From NCBI GenBank assembly GCA_963801045.1, contig CAWDDC010000003.1, forward strand, positions 310,001 through 374,000: a DNA stretch of 64,000 nt, written 5' to 3'. The position numbers and the translations under genes are program-made. The notes under the pieces are model-generated. The model did no database searches. It saw only the letters and a list, made by a program, of their open reading frames with translations, and was not told where the DNA came from. This stretch comes from JACCWP01 sp963801045 (lineage in GTDB: Bacteria; Actinomycetota; Actinomycetes; Propionibacteriales; Nocardioidaceae). Positions 19,062 to 28,381 of the stretch are shown in pieces (the first letter of the stretch is position 1; each line of letters opens with the position of its first letter).

Positions 19062-19589
19062 TCAGCGGCAGCGGTTGAACCAGGCCGGGCCAGTGCGGAG
19101 CGGTACACGGGTCAGTTTGTTCCACGAGTCGGCGGTCGTGTTTCGCCACCATCCCTGCACACTCGTCCGGAAGCGAAGATCGGTGCGGCAACGGGTCTCC
19201 ACCAAGGCTCCGATCCCTTTCACCGGCCGATCCGAGGTCGCGATGACAGACCGCCAAACCTCGAACGGACCTTCCGCCTCCCTCGGTTTCGCCAGCAGGC
19301 GAACCCTGAACCTCAGGTACCTGGTGTCATCGTCCAAACGTAGCTTTCCCTCGCCGATGACCAAGCGATGCTCCTTGCTACGTCGCGGCCAAACGGCCGT
19401 CAACGAGAAGTCGGGGCCTCCGCCGCCCCGGATGACACTCCGGTCACCTTCGACCGACAAGCCCGGCCGGGCTGCTGCGTGGCCAACGTTCAGGTCAGCC
19501 GCAGACACCGCCCGAAAATCAGTGGCGAGGAATGCGGCGGCGGCTAGCACACACACCGCGAGACCTGTAGATCGTCGTTGTCGAGTCAC
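19062..19589 (-). CDS. small secreted protein of unknown function
   Basis: A 175-residue protein with GTG start at 19589 preceded by a good ribosome site (GGGGAG, five bases away). Residues 1-30 form a signal peptide (STGLAVCVLAAAAFLATDF, cleavage near VSA-AD). The mature region contains alternating basic and hydrophobic segments such as YLRFRVRLLAKPREAEG and WWRNTTADSWNKL, with two Cys near the C-terminus. No family is recognised. It faces the neighbouring secreted-protein genes and shares their lower G+C content. Confidence 0.55.
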   Translation of the reverse strand: MTRQRRSTGLAVCVLAAAAFLATDFRAVSAADLNVGHAAARPGLSVEGDRSVIRGGGGPDFSLTAVWPRRSKEHRLVIGEGKLRLDDDTRYLRFRVRLLAKPREAEGPFEVWRSVIATSDRPVKGIGALVETRCRTDLRFRTSVQGWWRNTTADSWNKLTRVPLRTGPAWFNRCR

Positions 19590-20030
19590 GGCTACTCCCC
19601 GTAGTCGATGTCAACTCCTGGCGGTATCAAACACCGACAGACGAAGCACCGTCCACACCACGCTCGCTCAAGGCTCGACGTAAGGACATGCCGCCCACCA
19701 TGTTCGCGCGGGCGGCCACCGTGCAGACACGGAGACGGTGGGCCCACGCCAGAGCGAACTGACAGCGTGAACCTTATGACCGACAACGGCGAGGGTGAGC
19801 TGACCGGCTGGCGGGGCGTCGAGAGACGAACCCAACCGCCAATCGTCGGAATCCAACGCCGCGCGGCCAGATGCCCCTGCAGCACCGTTTGCGCAACCGA
19901 CCGTATCGAGGTTCTGCCCCGCTAGCCCTGGACGGTTGGGTCATCCCGCACGTCGAGCCGGGAGAGCCTTGACAGAGTCGCAGGTTGCCGAGAACAGTCG
20001 CGCCTAGGCGCAGGCGATCGGGGGCCTGGC
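19590..20030. other. intergenic stretch without a recognised gene
   Basis: About 440 bp between two divergent secreted-protein genes. Short open frames exist on both strands but none has a plausible start, composition or motif. It presumably holds the promoters of both flanking genes; no clear -35/-10 pair was identified. Confidence 0.4.
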
Positions 20031-20849
20031 ATGAGCCGTCCACACGCGAGCGGGTGGGAACGCTCAAGACGACGACGGGGAGCTCGGCTTGCCGCGTGCC
20101 TAGTAGGTGCCTGTCTGCTAGCGGGCTCGCCGGGTGGCTCCGCTACAGCCTCAGACCGTTCGCGATACGAGCCGGCGCGGGAGGCTGCGACTGCGGCCGT
20201 GACTAGTTCCATCCAGCGTGCCCAGACTCAACGTGGCCGGCAGCTCATGCGGTTCAGCACCAGCGAAGGGCGATTCGACCGGCGCATCGATAACCAGGGC
20301 AACTGGTCCAGCACAAAAATCGTGACCGACATGACCGGCAACTACTTCGCCGGCGAGTTGGATCGGGAAGGCAATGTTGTCTTCCGGAACTTCTTCACCT
20401 TCGACTTATCCCGCCTGAACCGTTGTGCCGAGGCCGCCAAGTTGGTCGTTCGAACGTACCGGGGACGCGGGGATCGCCAAGAGGTTCTGGGCCTGTTCCA
20501 CGTAGCAACCCCGGCCCGGCGACTGGACAACAACGAAGGGCGTCGCAGCCGGATCATCGTCCGCGACCTCGGGACGGGCACCCGCTACGGGCGTCACTCG
20601 GTCGCGACCGAAGCCCCAGGAGTTTCGCTCGTACGGCTTCACCTGAATGCCGCCGCTGTCGCCGACATCAACGCCGCACGTGGCGAGTGCTTCTCGTTCG
20701 CCGGCAGCGTGCTCAGCCTTTCCACTGAGGGACCCGAGTCCCTGTTCGGTTGGAGCACGGGACGCAGCGTGCAACGCCTCGTCGTCCGTGTCCGCGCACA
20801 GTCGGTCCAGGTGAGGTCGGGGATCGATCGGGGGTCTGGCAACCGCTAG
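20031..20849 (+). CDS. secreted beta-rich protein of unknown function
   Basis: A 272-residue protein starting at the ATG at 20031, with an Arg-rich N-region, hydrophobic core (LAACLVGACLLAGSPGGS) and probable cleavage after ATA. The mature part contains VVFRNFFTFDLSRLNRCAEA followed by KLVVRTYRGRG, which resembles the opening strands of beta-sandwich modules often found in secreted or surface proteins, and later FSFAGSVLSLS. No enzyme motif is visible. A rare TTA leucine codon occurs at 20406-20408. It is followed 33 bp later by the HAF-repeat gene on the same strand, so the two may be cotranscribed. Confidence 0.58.
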   Translation: MSRPHASGWERSRRRRGARLAACLVGACLLAGSPGGSATASDRSRYEPAREAATAAVTSSIQRAQTQRGRQLMRFSTSEGRFDRRIDNQGNWSSTKIVTDMTGNYFAGELDREGNVVFRNFFTFDLSRLNRCAEAAKLVVRTYRGRGDRQEVLGLFHVATPARRLDNNEGRRSRIIVRDLGTGTRYGRHSVATEAPGVSLVRLHLNAAAVADINAARGECFSFAGSVLSLSTEGPESLFGWSTGRSVQRLVVRVRAQSVQVRSGIDRGSGNR

Positions 20850-20882
20850 CGGCTGCGACCCAGCGAATAGGGAGGTGTGCCC

Positions 20883-22078
20883 ATGAGCAGTCTCCGTCGG
20901 CTGCTGACCAAAGTGACGCCCACGCGGCAACTGATCGTCGGCGTGGCCGCGGTAGTAGCCGCGCTGCCACTGACTGCAGTGCCTGCATCCGGCGAAGCAG
21001 AGCCGCGACCTGCGCGTGGATGCGGGCCAAGCGCGTTTCAGCTGGGGGTGTTGGCCGGCGACACCTACAGCCGCGCAGTCGGGGTGAATCAAGATGGCTG
21101 GGTCGTGGGCGAGTCAGGCTCTGGACAATCAGCAACTCCGGGGTCTCGTGCCGTGCTGTGGCGTGACGGAGATGTGTACGAGGTCGACGTCTTCGGAGGC
21201 TGGGACCCGCCGGACACCGTGGAGAGATACGGCAGTAGCGCAATCGCGGTCAACAACGCGGGTGTGGTGGCGGTCCAGAGGTGGACCGCTGGTCAGGACC
21301 TATTTCTCATCCGGTCGTTTCTCTGGGATGCGGGTGCACTCACCCGACTTCGCGGCACGCTCACTGGGGGATACGCCCGCGTGAACGCCGTCAACCAGCG
21401 AGGGGTCGCGGTTGGCACAGCATTGAGTTCCGATGGGTACACCGGGTGGCCGGTACGGTGGCGCGATGGCACCGCCGAGGAGTTGAGCGTTCCCCCGCGG
21501 GGGGACCTACCCAGTCCTGCCACGCCGGCCGCCATAAGCTCGCGCGGCCTCATCGTGGGCCACGTGACCGGCGAAATGGCATTGCATCCGTGGATCTGGC
21601 GACCCGACGGGTCCGGACATCCGTTGTCCGGGCTGAGCGGGGAGCGGATCGCGTCGCTGGCCGCGCCACCGACGTCGATGACCGTGGACGCATAGTCGGG
21701 TGGTTGTACAAACCCAACGGCGCCCCCATCAGCGTGTTCTGGCCGGGTCGACGTCAACAGCCACATCGCCTGGATCGGGGTTACGGCACCACCGCGACGA
21801 GCGGACACCGCGACCTGGTCGGCTTCACGAGGGCGCGACCGTACCGCGGCTTCGTCAGGACGTTCGACGCCGAGGGCGTGCCGCGGTTGCTGCCACTTCC
21901 CAAGGCGGTCAAGCGGGGCCGCACCCTTACGTCTGACGTTGTTCGGGGGCCATCATGGCTCGCTCCCTGCGGAGGGGTCACTGCCGTCGGCGAGAGCGGC
22001 CTCGCCCGATCCCAAGCCACCGTGTGGACCCGGGCATACCTTCAGCCCCAGGTGTCCCTGACGTCGGATGCTCACTAG
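20883..22078 (+). CDS. secreted HAF-repeat (propeller-like) protein; frameshifted
   Basis: The protein begins at the ATG at 20883 after a good GGAGG site, with a signal peptide ending near PASGEA. Repeats of about 45-55 residues follow with the HAF pattern: AVGVNQDGWVVGES then RAVLWRDG, AIAVNNAGVVA then RSFLWDAGAL, and VNAVNQRGVAVG. HAF repeats are thought to form an extracellular propeller-like structure of unknown role. The frame breaks near 21665 and again near 21740; other frames continue the repeats with DVDDRGRIVGWLYKP and VDVNSHIAWIG and reach a stop at 22078, so the protein is about 395 residues. A short segment after the second break could not be resolved. Confidence 0.68.
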
Positions 22079-22143
22079 ATGCTGTGCGGCCCCGGCACCC
22101 GATGTCGTGAAGGCACCACGGAGTCGATACCTGAGGAGGCGTT

Positions 22144-23339
22144 GTGAACTTCGGATCGAGTTTCACCTTGCGGGTTGGCGCCCTGATGATCGGCGCGGCG
22201 GCCGTTGTGATGCCCCCTGCTGCTGCCGACGTTACGCTCGCTCCATCGGTCCGCAGCGCCGTCGCGGGCGTTTCCCCGCCGCCCGCTTGCTTCCGCGCAA
22301 CGGCCGACATTGTGGGGACTGAAGGAAACGACATACTGCGTGGGACCCCTAAGTCGGATGTGATCGCAGGGGGTGGCGGCAAGGACTTCGTATACGGGCT
22401 CGGGGGGAACGACCGCATATGTGGTGGTGACCGCGTAGACGTGCTGTTCGGCGGCAGCGGCGACGACCGACTGCTGGGCGGCGGCGACCTGGGCGCCGTC
22501 GTCTTCATCCGGTTGCGAACCGACCACCTCTGGGGTGGCCGCGGTGACGACCACCTCCAGGGCAGCAGACGTCGCGACGACGCGACATTCGGCGAAGCCA
22601 TGTACAGCGAGCTCGACAGGCTCGTTGACGTCTGAGGTGTAGCGGGCATCGCTACCGGGCAGGGACGAGACCGGCTGGTTCGACTTTCAGCTGTCGTGGG
22701 CTCGCGCACCGGCGACCGGGTGCGACTGGGTAGATCGCTTACGTTCGCAACGGGAGGGAATGGCGACGATACGTTCTGGGTTCGTCGGGCGACGACACAG
22801 TCATCGCCGGTGCGGGCGACGACGACATGAGGGGTCGTGGCGGAGCGGACCTGCTGCACCAGGGTGGCCCGGGAGACGACGACTTCCGCGGTGGGCCGGT
22901 AGGGACGCAGCGGAAGGTGGCCAGGGCAACGACCGCATACTGCTTGGTCGTGGCGACGACCGTACTTCCAGCGCGGCGGCGGGCGAGGCAGAGATGTAGT
23001 TCGCGGCGGCCGAGGGGACGACTTCGTCGAAGGCGGTCCAGGAGGCGACGTCTGCGTGGAGATGCTGGCTCCGACCTGATCGCCGACATGCCTGACGAGG
23101 GCGCATGGAGTCCCACGCACGGCGCGGACGACGTCCACGGAGGACGAGGTGCGGACCGCATCTACGGAAGCCGTGGCGGCGATGTGCTGAGGGGGGCGGG
23201 CGGCGCGGACGACCTCTACGGCGGCCCGGATGACGACCGCTTGTACGGCGGTGACGGCCGTGACAGAGGCCAAGGAGGTGGGCACAGCGTCGGCGATCTC
23301 TGCAGGCGGGTCGAGCGAGAACGCGGCTGCGAACGATGA
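22144..23339 (+). CDS. secreted RTX-type calcium-binding repeat protein; heavily frameshifted
   Basis: A GTG at 22144 lies seven bases after GAGGAGG. A signal peptide is followed by PPACFRATADIVGTEGNDIL and then nonapeptide-like repeats such as GGGGKDFVYGLGGNDRICG and FGGSGDDRLLGGG, which are glycine/aspartate repeats that fold into a calcium-binding beta-roll. The same pattern reappears in three frames through to 23339 (GADDVHGGRGADRIYG, GGPDDDRLYGGDGRD, ending LCRRVERERGCER), so one protein of about 400 residues with several indels is the simplest reading. The repeats are not associated with a lipase, protease or type I exporter here, so the role is probably structural or adhesive. Real decay cannot be excluded for this one. 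Confidence 0.6.
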
Positions 23340-23514
23340 CACGCCTGGCGTCGCGGTGCAACGTGGACCAACGAGCCGGCGGCTGGTGGTCTTGGCGCGT
23401 GCCGCGCGGAGCGCAGCGACGTTTGGCTGCGCGACAGGCAGCATCGAGTCCGCAAAGAGATGTCACACGCGGCCATCGCCGCGGTTGCCGCCATACCGGT
23501 AGGTCCGCTCATTG

Positions 23515-23755
23515 TTCCCCGGCTGCGACCGGCCGCCCAGCTGGACCAACGTGCACCACATCATCCACTGGGCCGACGGCGGACCCACCAGCACTCGACA
23601 ACGGCGTCCTGCTCTGCGGCACCCACCACACCCTCATCCACCGCAAGCAGTGGACCGTCCACCTCGGACCCGACCGACGCCCCCAGTTCACCCCACCCCA
23701 CTGGATCGACCCCACCCGACAACCCCGCCGCAACACCGCACACCTCCGCTGCTGA
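23515..23755 (+). pseudogene. 3' fragment of a DUF222/HNH endonuclease gene
   Basis: This 241-bp stretch is very similar to 17563-17803, the 3' end of the complete HNH gene, and ends at the same TGA. It encodes CDRPPSWTNVHHIIHWADGG and LLCGTHHTLIHRKQW, with one extra base near 23590. The preceding sequence has no DUF222 region, so the gene is truncated at its 5' side. Its differences from the first copy are mostly substitutions, so it is a diverged relative rather than a recent duplicate. Confidence 0.78.
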
Positions 23756-23958
23756 GGACAAACGGCTCGAAGGACCAGCGATCGGGGCAGCGGCTCAGCC
23801 TGCGAGCTGAAAGGGATGCCATCGGGCTATGGCTGAATCGGCGTCACCGGAGTAGTACGGAGAGGCGAAGCCGATGGACGTCGGCAGGTCGCGGCACTCC
23901 GTGGGGAGGGCGCGCTGGGCGGGGTGCACACACCAGCGCGCGTCGGGGAGGACGTGTC

Positions 23959-25464
23959 ATGAGCCTCAGCAGGCGATCGTTCCTTCGCGGGTTGACGGTG
24001 GTGTCCGGGGCTGGAGCCTGGACCAGGATCGGTGGCGCGGCGGCGACGGCCGCGGCGGCTGTCCCGGTGACGAGGGCCGGCTCGTCCCGGCCGGTGTCGG
24101 TGGCACTGTTCGGGGTGAACGGGAACAACACCCAGCGGCGGATGCGGTGGGATCGTGACGATTTCGGTACGGCGCTGGGCCGGTTGGACCCCGGGACGAT
24201 CCGCTACCCCGGCGGCACCATCGGGAACTACTGGGACTGGCATGCAGGCTGGTTCCAGCATGGCGGTCCATGGCCGGGGCAGACCAACGACCTGACCGGC
24301 GAGGTGATCGTCCCGTTCGACAACTCCCTTGCCCCCTTCGAGACGGCACTGGCCGATTGCGACGCGTCGCCGTTGTGGATGGTCAACATGCTGACCATCG
24401 ACGGCCGGCTCGGCACCGCATCGGACAACGTGCGAATGGCTGGCGACCAGGTGCAGTTCCTGCGCGCCGCAGCCGACCGGGGGATGCCCGTTCGCCGCGT
24501 CGAGCTGGGCAACGAGTTCTACCTGGCAGGTGCCAGGCCCGGGCCCAACGAGAATGACTACGCGGTCCGGTTCCCCACCGCCGGTAGCTACGCCAGACAA
24601 GCCAACAGGTGGGTGACGGCCATCCGGGCGGCGTTCCCGTCGGCCTCGATCGCAGCCGTCGGCGCCGACGCCACCGGCACCCAGTCCCCACGCCGGGAGG
24701 GCTGGAACGGCGCGGTCCTCGCCGAGCTGTCAGGCGCGGACGCGCTCACGCTGCACCCCTACATCGTGCTCCGCGACGCCACGGCCACCCCTCAGTCCGT
24801 GCTCGCGCTGCCGCACAAGCGGGTGCAGAGCCTGATAGGTGGCGAGTTCGCGCAGCTGAACGCGAACGGCATGGGCGCCTGGATCACCGAGTTCAACATG
24901 GTCGACCGCACGCCGAACCTCACCTTCTCCGGCACGTGGACGCACGCACTGTTCATGGCCGCCTATGCGCTGCTGATGGCTCAGCGTGGCGTCGTCAAGC
25001 TCGTGGATCTGCACAACGTGGTGGGTGACGCCGTCGCCGGCGTCCTGTTCGACACGACCGAGGGCTTCCGATCACCCACCCCGGCGACCACCATCCTGGC
25101 GCGCTCGGCAATGGGCATTGCCTACGCCACGTGCATTCGTGCCACCCAAGGCGCGAGGACCGGGCAGGCGCTCTCGTTCCCCGGCGGCCCGGTGCTGGCG
25201 GGTGGCGCTGCCGGTCTGGTCGGCATGGAGTTCTCCGGGACCAACGCCCACCAGGCCATGATCGCCAACCTCGCACCGACCGCGGTATCGCTCGACCTCT
25301 CCACCCTCTTCGCCACCGGATACACCTGGACGCAGCTCACCGCCCCGTCGTTGACCACCCGCATCGCACACCCGAGCACCGTTGCGACAACCACCGGCAC
25401 GAACGGCAGCGGCACACCGCTGACCGTCCCGGCCCACACGCTGCTGCGCCTCACCAAGCCGTGA
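23959..25464 (+). CDS. Tat-exported glycoside hydrolase-like protein (clan A fold)
   Basis: A 501-residue protein with a twin-arginine signal (LSRRSFLRG) and hydrophobic region ending in an Ala run; ATG at 23959 follows GGGGAGGA. The catalytic region resembles GH30/GH51/GH79-type retaining glycosidases of the TIM-barrel clan A: TIRYPGGTIGNYWDW early, ELGNEFYL with the likely acid/base Glu at about residue 186, and WITEFNMVD with the likely nucleophile Glu at about residue 311. The C-terminal 120 residues are beta-rich, as in the accessory domain of these families. The sugar substrate cannot be told. The gene is intact and G+C returns to normal here. Confidence 0.72.
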   Translation: MSLSRRSFLRGLTVVSGAGAWTRIGGAAATAAAAVPVTRAGSSRPVSVALFGVNGNNTQRRMRWDRDDFGTALGRLDPGTIRYPGGTIGNYWDWHAGWFQHGGPWPGQTNDLTGEVIVPFDNSLAPFETALADCDASPLWMVNMLTIDGRLGTASDNVRMAGDQVQFLRAAADRGMPVRRVELGNEFYLAGARPGPNENDYAVRFPTAGSYARQANRWVTAIRAAFPSASIAAVGADATGTQSPRREGWNGAVLAELSGADALTLHPYIVLRDATATPQSVLALPHKRVQSLIGGEFAQLNANGMGAWITEFNMVDRTPNLTFSGTWTHALFMAAYALLMAQRGVVKLVDLHNVVGDAVAGVLFDTTEGFRSPTPATTILARSAMGIAYATCIRATQGARTGQALSFPGGPVLAGGAAGLVGMEFSGTNAHQAMIANLAPTAVSLDLSTLFATGYTWTQLTAPSLTTRIAHPSTVATTTGTNGSGTPLTVPAHTLLRLTKP

Positions 25465-25489
25465 CGCCGGGCGAGTTGGCCCCAAGGCC

Positions 25490-27875
25490 CTAGCCCTCGT
25501 CGCGCCCGTGCGCCCGGCGCAGCTCGAACAGCTCGGACGGCGAGATCGGCATCGAGGTGATCGGGAAGCCCTCGGCGTCCTCGATCGCGGACGCGAACAG
25601 CGCCGCCGACGGGATCACCCCCGCCTCCCCCGCGCCCTTGATGCCCAGCGGGTTCAGCGGCGACGGCGTCTCCAGGTGGTCGATCTCGATCTCGTCGGGC
25701 ACCTCGGTGACGTACGGCATCAGGAAGTCCATGAACGAGGCGTTCTGCAGCTGCCCGTGCTCGTCGTAGACCATCCGCTCGTACAGCGCTCCCCCGACCC
25801 CTGGGCCACCCCGCCCTGGATCTGGCCCTCGACGATGGCCGGGTTGATCAGCCGGCCGCAGTCGTGCACCACGCAGTAGCGCAGGATCCGGACCTCGGCG
25901 GTGTCCGGGTCGGTCTCCACGATCACCGCGTGCATGCCGTTGGCGAACGTCGAGCGCGGCGGTGAGTAGTAGTCGCGGCCCTCGAGGCCGGGTTCGTCGT
26001 CCTCGTCGACCGGCGGCTTGTCCGGGTCGCCGACCGCGAACTGGGTGGCCGCCTTCGACGCCTCGTCGAACGCGTAGCGCAGCGGGTTGGACAGCACCGC
26101 GAGCGTGCCCAGCGCGACGCTCGACTCGGGCGCACCCTTGACGCGCACGGTGCCGTCGACGATCTCGAGGTCGTCCTCGGCGGCCTCGAGCGCGTCGGCC
26201 GCGAGCCGCAGCGCCTTGGCCCGTACGTTGCGCGCCGCCAGCGCGATCGCCGAGCCGCTCATCACCGCCGCACGCGACGCGAACGTCCCGACGGCGTAGG
26301 GGAACCGCCGGGTGTCGCCGGTGACCACCTCGATGTCGTCGATCGCCACCCCGAGCTCGTCCGCCACGATCTGGGCGAACACGGTCGTGTGCCCCTGCCC
26401 CTGCGTGGTGAGTCCGGTCGCGACCTTGACCTTGCCGCTGGTCTCGATCTGCACGTGCCCGCCCTCGTACGGACCGACACCGGTGCCCTCGACGTAGCAG
26501 GCCAGGCCGATCCCGACCTGTCGCCCCTCCGCCCGCGCCTGCTCGCGGTAGGCCGCGAACTCGTCCCAGCCCACCAGCGCCTTGAGCTTGTCCATCGACG
26601 CGGGGAAGTCGCCGGAGTCGTAGATCAGCGGCTTGCCGTCCTGGAACGTCAGCCCGTGGTCGTAGGGGAAGTCGTCGACCTGGATGAAGTTGACCTCGCG
26701 CACCGCGGCCCGGTCCTTGCCCAGCGCGGCCGCGATGGCGTCCATCGTCCGCTCCATCGCGTAGACGCCCTGCGGCCGGCCGGCGCCGCGGTAGGGCGTC
26801 ACCATCACGGTGTTGGTGTAGAGCGAGTCGAAGACCACCTTGTAGGCGCCCGGCTTGTACGGCCCCAGCAGCTGGGTCGAGGTGATGATCGGCACGATCA
26901 GCCCGTACGGCGTGTACGCGCCGTTGTCGTGCCAGAAGCGCACCGACATGCCGAGCACCCGGCCGTCGTCGTCGAAGCCCACGTCGATGTGCTGCAGCTG
27001 GGCACGCTCGTGCGCCGACGAGATGAAGTGCTCGCGCCGGTCCTCGATGAACTTCACCGGCCGCCCGAGCGCACGCGCGGCCATCGGCACCAGCACCTCC
27101 TCCGGCCACGGGTGGTTGATCTTGACGCCGAAGCGCGCCACCCACGTCGGGCGTGATCACGTCCACGTCCATCAGGTCGAGGCCGAGCTTGGCGGCCACC
27201 GCGGCGCGCACACCGGTGGACGTCTGCGTCGACGTCCAGACCCGCATCCGGCCCGAGTCGGTGTCCCACTGCGCGATCGTCGCCCGCCCCTCCAGCGGCA
27301 TGCTCGCGCTGCGCTCGATCTGCAGGTCGAGGCTCAACGTGTGCGGGGCCGCGGCGATCGCCTTCTCGGCGTCGTCGGAGCCCTGCTCCATGTGCGCGGC
27401 CACGTTGCCGGGCACGTCGTCGTGCACGAGGAGGTCAGCCGCGTCGCGCCGCTTCGAGGCCGACGACGGGTGGCAGCGGCTCGTACGTCACCTGCACCCG
27501 CCCGGCGGCGTCCTCGGCCACGTAGCGGTCGACCGCCACGACCATCGCCACCGCCTCGCCGGTGTAGTTGACCTCGTCCCGCGCGAGCGCGTACTGCGTG
27601 CGCCCATGCGTCAACGTGGGATGGGGGATCAGCAACGGCAGTGGAGCCGCCATCGGCCCCTCGAGGTCGTCGTAGGTGTAGACGGCGAGCACGCCGTCGA
27701 CGTCGAGCACGGCGTCGACCTCGATGTCGACCACCCGCGCGTGCGCGTGCGGGCTGCGCACCATCGCGACGTGCACGGCGTCGGCACCCAGGTCGTCGGT
27801 GTAGCGGCCGCCGCCGCGGAGCAACCGGTCGTCGTCGACCCGTGGCACCCGCTCGCCGAACAGCTTCGTGGTCAC
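25490..27875 (-). CDS. molybdenum hydroxylase large (Moco) subunit, xanthine dehydrogenase/CoxL form II type; frameshifted
   Basis: The protein is a full-length Moco-binding subunit of about 790 residues. It starts at a GTG overlapping the small-subunit stop, with the aldehyde oxidase a/b hammerhead region (RLLRGGGRYTDDLG, VRSPHAHARV). The active-site loop is PYRGAGRPQ, not the AYRCSFR of true CO dehydrogenase, so it is not a form I CoxL. The catalytic Glu lies in GIKGAGEAG near the C-terminus. Indels lie near 27437, 27143 and 25797, the last being a lost G in a G run. Such enzymes hydroxylate purines, pyrimidines, aldehydes or N-heterocycles with water. With nucleobase permeases and a barbiturase nearby, uracil (to barbiturate) or a purine is the likely substrate. 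Confidence 0.85.
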
Positions 27876-28381
27876 CCGGCCTCCCCGGACTCGGCCGTCG
27901 CGGCGTTGCGGAGCTCGGCGGCGCGGAGCACCGACTTCACGATGTTCTGGTAGCCGGTGCAGCGGCACAGGTTGCCGGCGATCATCTCCCGCGCCTCGTC
28001 CGGCGTGGGATCGGGGTTGGCGTCCAGACCGGCGGCGATCGTGGTGAGGAAGCCGGGGGTGCAGAAGCCGCACTGCAGGCCGTGCATGTCCTTGAACCCC
28101 TGCTGCACGTGGCCGAGCGTGCCGTCGGCGTCGGTCAGCCCCTCGACGGTCGTGATCTGCTGCCCGTGCACGGACACCGCGAACACCAGGCAGGACCGCA
28201 CCGGCACACCGTCGAGCAGCACCGTGCACGCGCCGCAGACGCCGTGCTCGCAGCCGACGTGGGTGCCGGTCAGCCCGCAGTCGTGCCGCAGCGCGTCGCT
28301 GAGCAGCCGTCGCGCCGGGACCTCGAGGTCGTGGCTCGTGCCGTTGACGTGCAGCAGCACGTCGTGCAGCGGCTCGGTCAT
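27872..28381 (-). CDS. molybdenum hydroxylase small (2Fe-2S) subunit
   Basis: An intact 169-residue subunit with two [2Fe-2S] sites: the N-terminal ferredoxin-type cluster GCEHGVCGACTVLLDG with a further Cys in RSCLVF, and the C-terminal helical cluster LQCGFCTPGF plus GNLCRCTGYQNI. It passes electrons from the Moco centre to the FAD subunit. Its ATG at 28381 overlaps the FAD-subunit stop and its own stop overlaps the large-subunit GTG, so all three subunits are translationally coupled in the order FAD, FeS, Moco. Confidence 0.92.
   Translation of the reverse strand: MTEPLHDVLLHVNGTSHDLEVPARRLLSDALRHDCGLTGTHVGCEHGVCGACTVLLDGVPVRSCLVFAVSVHGQQITTVEGLTDADGTLGHVQQGFKDMHGLQCGFCTPGFLTTIAAGLDANPDPTPDEAREMIAGNLCRCTGYQNIVKSVLRAAELRNAATAESGEAG

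Noticed and set aside
22144..23339. Large RTX toxin or type I secreted enzyme
   Set aside because: No hydrolase or pore-forming domain and no type I exporter genes are present, and a Sec signal is.
13411..25489. Prophage or integrative element
   Set aside because: No integrase, transposase, phage structural gene, tRNA attachment site or terminal repeat was found; only HNH genes of the 13E12 type hint at mobility.
25490..27875. Aerobic CO dehydrogenase large subunit
   Set aside because: The active loop reads PYRGAGRPQ rather than AYRCSFR, so it belongs to the broader xanthine dehydrogenase/form II group despite the CoxG-like gene nearby.
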